DNA of 10,504 nucleotides from an uncultured Collinsella sp. (GTDB lineage: Bacteria > Actinomycetota > Coriobacteriia > Coriobacteriales > Coriobacteriaceae). Shown in pieces: positions 1 through 5,246 of the stretch. Within the stretch, counting starts at the first letter, position 1. Each line of letters begins with the position of its first letter. The notes under the pieces were generated by a model. The model saw only the letters and a list, made by a program, of their open reading frames with translations, searched no databases and was not told the DNA's origin. The position numbers were made by a program, and so were the translations under genes. Location of the stretch: the NCBI GenBank assembly GCA_900545165.1, contig UQYA01000066.1:1-10504 (forward strand), read 5' to 3'.

Positions 1-46
1 GACTGTCTACGCGCCACGCTAGCGCACAGAAGCACAAAACATTCCC

Positions 47-75
47 AGTATACCCGTGCAACGGGCGCCTGTCCT
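47..75 (-). promoter_or_regulatory. Possible promoter overlapping the dnaB stop codon
   Basis: On the minus strand, AGGACA (4 of 6 matches to the -35 consensus) is followed after 17 nt by TATACT (-10). It overlaps the end of dnaB and would drive a minus-strand gene lying beyond the left edge. A small CCCGT/ACGGG hairpin (53-65) lies in the spacer and has no T-run, so there is no convincing dnaB terminator here. This is a consensus match only. Confidence 0.3.
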
Positions 76-1465
76 ACTCCTCGGTATGCGCCCCATCAAG
101 CTCATAGAACTTGGTGGATGCCGGCAGGAACATCAGGTCGACGTCACCGATCGGGCCCGAACGGTTCTTGGCCACGACGATACGCGTAACGCCCTCGTCG
201 GGTCGATCGTCACGCGAGGCCTCGGCCTCATCGGCGGAGCGGTCCAAGAACATAACGATGTCGGCGTCCTGCTCGATGGAGCCCGATTCACGCAGGTCGG
301 ACAGCTGCGGGCGCTTGCCGGTACGGGACTCGACCTGACGCGACAGCTGCGACAGTGCAATGAGCGGGATCTTGAGCTCCTTGGCCATGATCTTTAAACC
401 ACGCGACATCTCGGAGACCTCGACGGTACGGCTCTCGGAGCGACGCCCCGGCGGAGGACTCACCAGCTGCAGGTAGTCCAGGATAATGATGGCCTTCTCC
501 TTGTTGTGGAGCATGCGGCGGCTCTTGGCGCGGATCTCGGTCACCGTAGTACCGGGCGTATCGTCAATCAGAATGTCGAGCTTAGACAAGGTCTGCGTGG
601 CCTCGTTGATATTGGCCCACTGTTCGGGACTAATGCGGCCCGTACGGAAGTCGCTGATTGAAATCATGGCGTAGGCGCAAATCAGGCGCTGGGCAATTTC
701 CTTGCCCGACATCTCCAGCGAAAAGAAGCCGACGGTATAGCCCGCAGCGGCGGCATTCAGCGCCAGGTTCAGAGCGAACGACGTCTTACCCACGGCAGGG
801 CGGGCGCCGATAATGATGAGCTGGCCCTCGCGGAAACCCATAAGCATGCGGTCGAGTGACGGGAAGCCGGTGGGCACGCCCGCGGCCTGTCCGCCAGCCT
901 TACACACTTCCTCGGCCTCGTTATAGGCCTCGACCATAAACTCGGTCAGCGTCTTATAGCTCGACTTGACCTCGCGCGCCGTGACCTTGAGCAGCTTGCT
1001 CTCGGCCAGCTCCACGACCTCTTTGGTGTCGGTAGGGGCGTTATAGGCCAGCGCGTTGATCTCGTTGGTGGCACCAATCAGCTCACGAAGCATCGAGTCG
1101 CGACGGACGATGGCGGCATGGTGCTGCCAGTTCACGAGCGACAGGGTCTGACCCATCAGCTCCAAAATGTAGGCCTCGCCGCCCACGGCATCAAGCTTGT
1201 TGATGCTGCGCAGGTAATCGATCAGCGAGATAGAGTCGATGGGAATGCGGCTGTTGTACATATCGACCATCGCGGTGTAGATGGTCTTATGAATGGGCCG
1301 GTAGAAGTCATCGGGCTGCAGCTCGACCTGGGCCTCCTCGACCACCTCGGGCGACAGCAGCATGGCGGCCAGTACATTAGCCTCTGCATCTTGGTTTTGA
1401 GGGAGACCCAACTTGGAGCCACGGTCCTCGACCGTCAGCCCCGTCTCCCTTTCGTCATATGCCAT
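74..1465 (-). CDS. dnaB: Replicative DNA helicase DnaB
   Basis: Hexameric 5'-3' helicase that unwinds DNA at the replication fork and works with primase. The N-terminal DnaB domain (about residues 20-125) is followed by a linker and a RecA-like ATPase domain. Walker A GARPAVGKTS is at about 220-229, Walker B IIILDYLQL at about 326-334, and the late motif with RQVESRTG...LRESGSIEQDADIV at about 374-402. At 463 aa it is full length for the family and has no intein. I chose the internal ATG at 1465 because GAGGA lies 6 nt upstream; an in-frame ATG at 1477 (467 aa) has no ribosome binding site. It lies downstream of rplI, as in many bacteria, but a terminator separates them, so it is probably transcribed from its own promoter near 1500. 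Identity is certain; only the start is debatable. Confidence 0.97.
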   Translation of the reverse strand: MAYDERETGLTVEDRGSKLGLPQNQDAEANVLAAMLLSPEVVEEAQVELQPDDFYRPIHKTIYTAMVDMYNSRIPIDSISLIDYLRSINKLDAVGGEAYILELMGQTLSLVNWQHHAAIVRRDSMLRELIGATNEINALAYNAPTDTKEVVELAESKLLKVTAREVKSSYKTLTEFMVEAYNEAEEVCKAGGQAAGVPTGFPSLDRMLMGFREGQLIIIGARPAVGKTSFALNLALNAAAAGYTVGFFSLEMSGKEIAQRLICAYAMISISDFRTGRISPEQWANINEATQTLSKLDILIDDTPGTTVTEIRAKSRRMLHNKEKAIIILDYLQLVSPPPGRRSESRTVEVSEMSRGLKIMAKELKIPLIALSQLSRQVESRTGKRPQLSDLRESGSIEQDADIVMFLDRSADEAEASRDDRPDEGVTRIVVAKNRSGPIGDVDLMFLPASTKFYELDGAHTEE

Positions 1466-1498
1466 GAGCATCCTCATTCATATCGCTTGCGAGCATCC

Positions 1499-1507
1499 AT
1501 AGTATCA
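1499..1507 (-). promoter_or_regulatory. Possible extended -10 promoter of dnaB
   Basis: The minus strand reads TGATACTAT, an extended -10 element (TG, one base, TACTAT) about 34 nt before the chosen dnaB start. No good -35 is visible 16-18 nt upstream, which is tolerable for an extended -10 promoter. It lies after the rplI terminator, where dnaB would need its own promoter. Confidence 0.35.
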
Positions 1508-1512
1508 GCCAC

Positions 1513-1583
1513 AGTCCCAAAACGGGCCGCGCCCCGGCAATCATCACCGAACGAAACGGATGAACGGTCCCGCATTTGGGACT
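1513..1583. repeat. Long imperfect inverted repeat upstream of dnaB
   Basis: AGTCCCAAA (1513-1521) is exactly complementary to TTTGGGACT (1575-1583). Inside these arms CGGG (1523-1526) can pair with CCCG (1569-1572), and CC with GG after one bulged T. The pairing continues a 9-bp stem through a small internal loop to a 37-nt apical loop. It lies between the rplI terminator and the proposed dnaB -10, so it would be in DNA or read-through RNA rather than in the short dnaB leader. Function unknown; an operator or an intergenic repeat are both possible. Confidence 0.4.
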
Positions 1584-1620
1584 TCACCGCAACGCCTGCC
1601 ATGGCGCTCGCCAAGCGTAG

Positions 1621-1657
1621 AAAACAAAAGGGCGCCCTGGTCTCCCAGAGCGCCCTT
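1621..1657 (-). terminator. Intrinsic terminator after rplI
   Basis: AAGGGCGC (1628-1635) pairs with GCGCCCTT (1650-1657). After one C/A mismatch, CTGG pairs with CCAG around a 4-nt loop. On the minus strand the hairpin is followed by TTTTGTTTT, giving a classic intrinsic terminator for the rpsF-ssb-rpsR-rplI operon and separating it from dnaB. Confidence 0.85.
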
Positions 1658-1689
1658 CTTAGAACAAGATTGTTGCGTTGCAGCAAATG

Positions 1690-2229
1690 CTACTCGGCAG
1701 CAGCCTCAGTCTCGACCTCGGCGGTCTCGGCCTCGGCGACCTCAGCGGTCTCCTCAGCCTCAGCCTCGGCAGCGAGCTCCTCGGCGGTAACGCCAACGAG
1801 AACGACAACCTCGGCCTTGATCTCGCGGTACAGCGAGATGGCAACGGTGTGGGCACCGGCAACCTTGATGGGCTTACCGAGCTCGACGCGCTTGCGGTCG
1901 ATGTCCATACCGAGCTGAGCCTTGATGGCGTCAGCGATCATAGCGGCGGTAACGGAGCCAAAGAGGATGCCCTCGTCGCCGACCTTGACGTCAACGGTGA
2001 CCGTCTTGCCCTCGAAGGCAGCCTTGGTCTCGTTGGCGGTAGCCAGACGGACGGCCTCGCGCTTGGCGATGTTGTTGCGACGCTCGTCAAGCTGCTTGAG
2101 GTTGCCCTTGGTGGCGGCAACAGCGAGCTTCTTGGGGAACAGGAAGTTCTCAGCGTAACCCTGAGCAACCTCTACGACGTCACCCTCGCCGCCCTTGCCC
2201 TTGATCTCATCGAGAAGAATAACCTTCAT
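1690..2229 (-). CDS. rplI: Large-subunit ribosomal protein L9 with acidic tail
   Basis: L9 binds 23S rRNA at the base of the L1 stalk and helps maintain reading frame. The N-terminal domain begins MKVILLDEIKGKGGEGDVVE and carries the typical GYAENFLFPKKLA segment, followed by the long connecting helix and the C-terminal domain. The protein is 179 aa, against about 150 for most L9 proteins. The excess is a C-terminal extension from about residue 145 made almost only of Ala, Glu, Val and Thr, clearly acidic and probably disordered. AAGGGAG lies 7 nt before the ATG. It is the last gene of the operon, 15 bp after rpsR, and ends just before an intrinsic terminator. Family assignment is secure; the role of the tail is unknown. 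Confidence 0.96.
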   Translation of the reverse strand: MKVILLDEIKGKGGEGDVVEVAQGYAENFLFPKKLAVAATKGNLKQLDERRNNIAKREAVRLATANETKAAFEGKTVTVDVKVGDEGILFGSVTAAMIADAIKAQLGMDIDRKRVELGKPIKVAGAHTVAISLYREIKAEVVVLVGVTAEELAAEAEAEETAEVAEAETAEVETEAAAE

Positions 2230-2244
2230 GATGCGTCTCCCTTC

Positions 2245-2511
2245 TTAGCCGCGGTCGCGGTTGCCACGAGAGGAAACCACGGGGACGGTGTACGGCAGGA
2301 GAGCCATCTCGCGGGCGCGCTTGATGGCGTTGGCGATGTCATGCTGATGCTGCGTGCAAGCGCCAGTGACGCGACGGGGCTTGATCTTGCCACGGTCGGT
2401 CATGTACTTACGGAGAAGCTGAGTGTCCTTATAGTCGATGAACTCAGTGTTCTCCTTGCAGAACTGGCAGTACTTACGACGCGGCTGACGTGCAGAAAAA
2501 TCATTAGCCAT
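2245..2511 (-). CDS. rpsR: Small-subunit ribosomal protein S18, zinc-ligand form
   Basis: S18 forms a heterodimer with S6 on the platform of the 30S subunit. The 88-aa product contains the family signature (FIDYKD, LLRKYMTDRGKIKPRRVTGAC, AIKRAREMALLPY). It has KYCQFC near the N-terminus and GACTQHQH further on, so the Cys/Cys/Cys/His set of the zinc-binding (C+) S18 form is present. I start it at MANDFSARQ (2511), with AAAGG 9 nt upstream. A longer reading to 2562 would add 17 residues unlike S18. It lies between ssb and rplI in the usual order, co-transcribed from the promoter before rpsF. Confidence 0.96.
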   Translation of the reverse strand: MANDFSARQPRRKYCQFCKENTEFIDYKDTQLLRKYMTDRGKIKPRRVTGACTQHQHDIANAIKRAREMALLPYTVPVVSSRGNRDRG

Positions 2512-2583
2512 GTCAAAATACCTTTCGTTTGGCAACTTCGGCGAACCGAAGCCGCCTCTCACTCAAAAATAGGTGAACAGCCC

Positions 2584-3036
2584 TTAGAACGGGATGTCCT
2601 CATCGTAGACGTCGACCGCGGGCGGCGTAGCCACCGGTGCGGCAGGACGCGGTGCGGGCGCGGGAGCTGCGGGGGCGTAACCGCCCTGATCGTAGCCACC
2701 CTGGCCACCACGGGAGCTCATAAACTCGATCTCATCGACGATGACCTCAAGCTTGCTCCGGCGCTGGCCGTCGCGCTCCCAAGAGCTGTAGCGCAGCTTG
2801 CCCTCGATCGCGACCTTGTTTCCCTTTGCCAGGAAACGGCTCACGGCCTCGGCGCGCGTGCCGAACATAGTGCAGTCGACAAAGTTGGGATAGTCCTCCC
2901 ACTCGCCAGTCTGCGGGTTGCGGCGACGATCGTTCACAGCGACGCCAAAGGACAGAACCTGGGTTCCGCCGGCGGTGGCGCGCAGCTCGGGATCACGCGT
3001 GAGGTTACCGGTGATGTTCACTCGATTGATGCTCAT
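2584..3036 (-). CDS. ssb: Single-stranded DNA-binding protein
   Basis: Coats and protects single-stranded DNA during replication, repair and recombination, and recruits partner proteins through its C-terminal tip. The 150-aa product has the OB-fold (about residues 1-108, starting MSINRVNITGNLTRDPELR, with FVDCTMFG and LAKGNKVAIEGKLRYSSWE). A Gly, Ala and Pro-rich flexible linker follows (about 110-140). The protein ends in the acidic tip DEDIPF that binds replication and repair proteins. AGAGGAAG precedes the ATG by about 9 nt. It is the second gene of the operon, 48 bp after rpsF, as in many Gram-positive bacteria; position inside the ribosomal operon suggests it is the housekeeping SSB. Confidence 0.97.
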   Translation of the reverse strand: MSINRVNITGNLTRDPELRATAGGTQVLSFGVAVNDRRRNPQTGEWEDYPNFVDCTMFGTRAEAVSRFLAKGNKVAIEGKLRYSSWERDGQRRSKLEVIVDEIEFMSSRGGQGGYDQGGYAPAAPAPAPRPAAPVATPPAVDVYDEDIPF

Positions 3037-3084
3037 AACTCACTACTTCCTCTTGGGGCACAAGCCCAGTCCAAAACGACAGTC

Positions 3085-3378
3085 TTACTCCTGGTCGTCG
3101 CGACGGACGATCATGTGGCGGACCACAGCGTCGGTGATGCGCAGGACGCGATCAAGCTCGGCGATCTGGGTAGGATCTGCGTGGAAGTTGATGAGGGTGT
3201 AGTCACCATCGGTGAGGTCGTTGATCTCGTAGGCGAGCTTGCGCTTGCCCCACTCGTCAACGGAGTCGACCTTGCCAGCGCCCTCAGCGATCGTGGTATC
3301 GATACGCTTCATAACAGCGAGACGAGTCTCGGGGTCGAGCGACGGGTCAACAAAGAACAGCAGTTCATAAGCCTTCAT
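3085..3378 (-). CDS. rpsF: Small-subunit ribosomal protein S6
   Basis: S6 pairs with S18 and binds the central domain of 16S rRNA. The 97-aa product has the ferredoxin-like S6 fold sequence (MKAYELLFFVDPSLD, then DEWGKRKLAYEINDLTDGDY, then LDRVLRITDAVVRHMIVR). I start it at MKAYELL (3378) because a near-perfect AGGAGGTGA sits just upstream. The seven extra residues of the longer reading would include that binding site. It is the first gene of the operon. The upstream leader has a promoter and a stable hairpin that may mediate feedback by the S6:S18 complex, a mechanism known for this operon in other bacteria. Confidence 0.96.
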   Translation of the reverse strand: MKAYELLFFVDPSLDPETRLAVMKRIDTTIAEGAGKVDSVDEWGKRKLAYEINDLTDGDYTLINFHADPTQIAELDRVLRITDAVVRHMIVRRDDQE

Positions 3379-3404
3379 ATTGTCACCTCCTCTGGGCAAA
3401 TGTG

Positions 3405-3433
3405 GCTTCAGGTCGTGAAGGTGCGCCTGAAGC
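3405..3433 (-). promoter_or_regulatory. Leader hairpin of the rpsF operon
   Basis: GCTTCAGG (3405-3412) pairs perfectly with CCTGAAGC (3426-3433), a stem of 8 bp with a 13-nt loop. The hairpin lies between the proposed promoter and the rpsF ribosome binding site, about 15 nt upstream of the latter. S6:S18 feedback through an rpsF leader RNA is known in diverse bacteria. I cannot confirm the CCG-containing bulge of that motif here, so the regulatory role is inference. Confidence 0.4.
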
Positions 3434-3449
3434 AGGAAAAGACTTGGTA

Positions 3450-3478
3450 ATAATATCTTTCAACCTCCCAGGCTGCAA
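3450..3478 (-). promoter_or_regulatory. Promoter of the rpsF-ssb-rpsR-rplI operon
   Basis: On the minus strand TTGCAG (-35), a 17-nt spacer and TATTAT (-10) stand about 72 nt upstream of the rpsF start, leaving a leader of roughly 65 nt. The -10 is close to consensus, the -35 keeps only TTG, and the spacing is ideal. The position at the head of the operon supports the call. Confidence 0.55.
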
Positions 3479-3840
3479 GAATATGCAGCTACAACCTCAT
3501 GACCTCCACATATGTCCATACTCACACGGCACTTCATGCGTCTTCCAACCAAATGCTGACCAAATGCTTGACAAATTCGATAGCAGGATACGCTGCGGCG
3601 AGGACAACCTGAGTCAAACCGCAGGTCGCCGATTGCAGGGTTGTGGTCACGAAATGCATACCACCGGTTCGATCGATTGCCTCAAAATTTTTAAATTCGC
3701 TGCCACGTCATTCATGAATACCTATTTTGAACAGATCATCGAGCGGGATCTGGCTGGTCAGGATGCTTTTTTAGTACTCATCTGGCACATGCCGGATACG
3801 GGTGCGGAGCGAGCGCTTTAAAAAATGCCAAGTTTTCTGT
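3479..3840. other. Gene-free stretch between divergent promoters
   Basis: About 360 bp between the rpsF promoter (minus) and the tRNA-Ser promoter (plus). A 139-codon plus-strand reading frame crosses it (3402-3821), but it starts inside the rpsF leader, has no ribosome binding site and resembles no family I know. A tandem pair of ACCAAATGCT (3548-3557 and 3559-3568) overlaps a perfect TTGACA (3568-3573) with no matching -10. I see no RNA gene or terminator here. Confidence 0.5.
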
Positions 3841-3868
3841 TTGCACTTTTCGATTCCTCGTGTATACT
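3841..3868 (+). promoter_or_regulatory. Promoter of the tRNA-Ser genes
   Basis: TTGCAC (-35), a 16-nt spacer and TATACT (-10) end 16 nt before the mature 5' end of tRNA-Ser(GGA). The spacing to the tRNA is typical. No separate promoter is evident for the second tRNA-Ser. Confidence 0.6.
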
Positions 3869-3884
3869 GACTTTCGCATTTAAC

Positions 3885-3975
3885 GGAGAGTTGTCCGAGT
3901 GGCCGAAGGAGCACGATTGGAAATCGTGTAGGCGTCAAAAGCGTCTCCAGGGTTCAAATCCCTGACTCTCCGCCA
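3885..3975 (+). tRNA. tRNA-Ser (anticodon GGA)
   Basis: A full cloverleaf: acceptor arm GGAGAGT pairs with ACTCTCC, the discriminator is G, and CCA is encoded. The anticodon stem CACGA/TCGTG holds the loop TTGGAAA, hence anticodon GGA reading UCC and UCU. The long variable arm typical of class II serine tRNAs is present, and the T-loop reads TTCAAAT. It lies 48 bp before a second tRNA-Ser, with an intrinsic terminator between. Confidence 0.95.
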
Positions 3976-3984
3976 GTTAATTCC

Positions 3985-4014
3985 AAAGCAGGCCTTAGTG
4001 CCTGCTTTGTTTTT
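3985..4014 (+). terminator. Intrinsic terminator after tRNA-Ser(GGA)
   Basis: AAAGCAGGC (3985-3993) pairs with GCCTGCTTT (4000-4008) around a 6-nt loop and is followed by GTTTTT. It lies only 10 nt before the next tRNA-Ser, so that gene depends on read-through or an unseen promoter. Confidence 0.8.
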
Positions 4015-4023
4015 ACCCCACGC

Positions 4024-4114
4024 GGAGGGGTGGCAGAGTGGTTGAATGCGGCGGTCTCGAAAACCGTTTGGCCTGTATAAGGTCACGAGGGTTCGAATCC
4101 CTCCTCCTCCGCCA
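4024..4114 (+). tRNA. tRNA-Ser (anticodon CGA)
   Basis: Acceptor arm GGAGGGG pairs with CTCCTCC (one G-T wobble), the discriminator is G, and CCA is encoded. The anticodon stem GCGGT/ACCGT carries the loop CTCGAAA, hence anticodon CGA reading UCG. It has a long class II variable arm and a T-arm GAGGG TTCGAAT CCCTC. Its last 25 nt before the terminal A (4089-4113) recur, inverted and without mismatch, at 4179-4203. It is followed by an intrinsic terminator. Confidence 0.95.
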
Positions 4115-4125
4115 TTTTGGTTGAG

Positions 4126-4157
4126 AAAGCTCCCGGGAATGGGGGCTTTTTTGTTTT
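4126..4157 (+). terminator. Intrinsic terminator after tRNA-Ser(CGA)
   Basis: AAAGCTCCC (4126-4134) pairs with GGGGGCTTT (4141-4149), with one T-G wobble and a 6-nt loop. The hairpin is followed by TTTGTTTT on the plus strand. Confidence 0.8.
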
Positions 4158-4178
4158 GAGTCCCTTACAAATAAATAC

Positions 4179-4326
4179 GGCGGAGGAGGAGGGATTCGAA
4201 CCCGCCAGGGCGCGGAGCGTAAAGAAAACGCGCCGGTGGCGCGTTTTTAGCGCAGCGCGGTCGGCGCAAGCCGACCGAATAAATTTTGAGCAAAGCTCAA
4301 AATTTGGACATCCCTCCTATTCAGCC
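4179..4326. repeat. 148-bp structured element bounded by tRNA-Ser 3'-end sequence
   Basis: The left end (4179-4203) is an exact inverted copy of the last 25 nt, less the terminal A, of tRNA-Ser(CGA). The right end (4311-4326) matches the same tRNA end in direct orientation at 13 of 16 positions. The two ends are therefore imperfect terminal inverted repeats, with 8 continuous bp (4187-4194 with 4311-4318). Between them stand three perfect hairpins: 4225-4247 (10-bp stem, GGT loop), 4258-4277 (8-bp stem, GCAA loop) and 4281-4305 (11-bp stem, AAA loop). It has no transposase or coding capacity. It could be a REP/MITE-like repeat, an integration scar or a structured RNA; its class is unknown. 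Confidence 0.5.
4225..4248. terminator. Terminator-like hairpin inside the structured element
   Basis: AAAACGCGCC pairs with GGCGCGTTTT around GGT, with one more T on the plus side. The A-run on the left arm gives a short T-run on the minus strand, so it could act as a weak terminator in both directions. Confidence 0.45.
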
Positions 4327-4450
4327 ACGTCCTCATCGCGTTCAGTATCAACCCAGTCCCAACCGTTTGCCGAGCAATAGGGTCGCAATCGGCGCCGAAC
4401 ATGTACTATGTACGGGCATTGTCCAAACCCATAACCCAAAGGACCCCATC

Positions 4451-5140
4451 TTGCCCGTCGTCGCCGCTGCAACCGTTACCTCACATGCCTCGGATGCCAT
4501 GGTCGCCATCCCATTTTGGCTCGAGATGTTCGCCGTTGTCGCTGCATCGATCTCGGGCGTGCTGGTTGCGCGCGAACACAAGCTCGACCTGGTGGGCGCG
4601 GTCGCGCTCGCGGTGGTCTGCGGTCTGGGCGGCGGTCTTTTGCGTGATATGACACTCCAGGTCGGCAACGTCTACATCCTCAACCAGCCAATGGCGCTGC
4701 CGCTCTCCATCGCCACGGCGGCCATCATCTACATCTTCCCGGCAATCGTCGATAAGCCCGACAAACTCATTCCCCTGCTCGACATCATCTCAGTCGGCAT
4801 CTATGCGGCAACCGGCGCAGACAAGGCACTGGTCTACGGATTTGCACCCGTCGTTTGCATCATGATGGGCTTTTTTACCGCGGTGGGAGGCGGCATGCTG
4901 CGCGACGGCTTTATGGGCGTGGTTCCGGGCATTTTCCAACGCACTAACTTTTATGCCATCGCGGCCATCGCCGGATCGGCAAGCTATGTAAGCCTCGTCA
5001 TGAGTGGCTTGGTCAGCAATGTCGCCGCGCTGGTCGTATGCGTTATCGTGACCATGGGTTTGCGCTGGCTCTCGCTGCGCTTTGACATCAAAAGCCCCAC
5101 CGAAGAAGACATCGCGCGCTTTCTGCATCGCAAAAAGTAG
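4451..5140 (+). CDS. TRIC/UPF0126-family cation channel membrane protein
   Basis: Inner-membrane protein of the trimeric intracellular cation channel-like (UPF0126) family; characterised members conduct monovalent cations such as K+. The protein has about seven hydrophobic helices arranged as two repeats. Each repeat carries the family GGGxLRD signature: GGGLLRD at about residues 60-66 and GGGMLRD at about 146-152. Length is 229 aa from the start used here, typical of the family. I start at TTG 4451 because AAAGGA lies 7 nt upstream. ATG 4499 (213 aa) has no ribosome binding site but would still include every helix. An upstream ATG at 4286 lies within the hairpin element and is unlikely. It stands alone on the plus strand, 106 bp before the next gene. 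The family is clear; substrate and start are not. Confidence 0.85.
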   Translation: MPVVAAATVTSHASDAMVAIPFWLEMFAVVAASISGVLVAREHKLDLVGAVALAVVCGLGGGLLRDMTLQVGNVYILNQPMALPLSIATAAIIYIFPAIVDKPDKLIPLLDIISVGIYAATGADKALVYGFAPVVCIMMGFFTAVGGGMLRDGFMGVVPGIFQRTNFYAIAAIAGSASYVSLVMSGLVSNVAALVVCVIVTMGLRWLSLRFDIKSPTEEDIARFLHRKK

Positions 5141-5209
5141 ACAGCGCGGCACGACCCTTCGAAATGCAACCGAGAGGTTCTTTTAGAGCGCCCGCGCGTT
5201 GGGTACCCT

Positions 5210-5234
5210 GTTAGATACATGTCGAGTATCTAAC
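5210..5234 (+). promoter_or_regulatory. Perfect 9-bp inverted repeat touching the ribosome binding site
   Basis: GTTAGATAC (5210-5218) and GTATCTAAC (5226-5234) are exact reverse complements separated by 7 nt. The right arm directly abuts GAAGGA, the ribosome binding site of the next gene. It could be a repressor operator or an RNA hairpin tuning initiation. No T-run follows, so it is not an intrinsic terminator. Confidence 0.5.
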
Positions 5235-5246
5235 GAAGGATTCACT

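Noticed and set aside
1678..3450. 590-codon plus-strand open frame antisense to rplI, rpsR, ssb and rpsF
   Set aside because: It runs through four well-identified conserved genes and their spacers, has repetitive Leu/Val/Asp composition typical of the antisense of high-GC coding DNA, and resembles no protein family.
3402..3821. 139-codon plus-strand frame in the gap before tRNA-Ser
   Set aside because: It begins inside the rpsF leader, lacks a ribosome binding site, and its translation has no recognisable domain; codon use is unlike the neighbours.
3880..4086. 68-codon minus-strand frame antisense to the tRNA-Ser genes (contains RRVRDLNPGD)
   Set aside because: Another tRNA antisense artefact; both tRNAs fold perfectly on the plus strand.
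4098..4326. Integrated element with attL/attR at tRNA-Ser(CGA)
   Set aside because: A 16-nt imperfect direct repeat of the tRNA end exists, but only about 200 bp lies between and there is no integrase or cargo; at most it could be a scar.
4117..4380. 87-codon frame reading through the tRNA-derived element (contains EEEGFEPARA)
   Set aside because: This peptide comes from translating inverted tRNA T-arm sequence and hairpins, a well-known source of false small genes.
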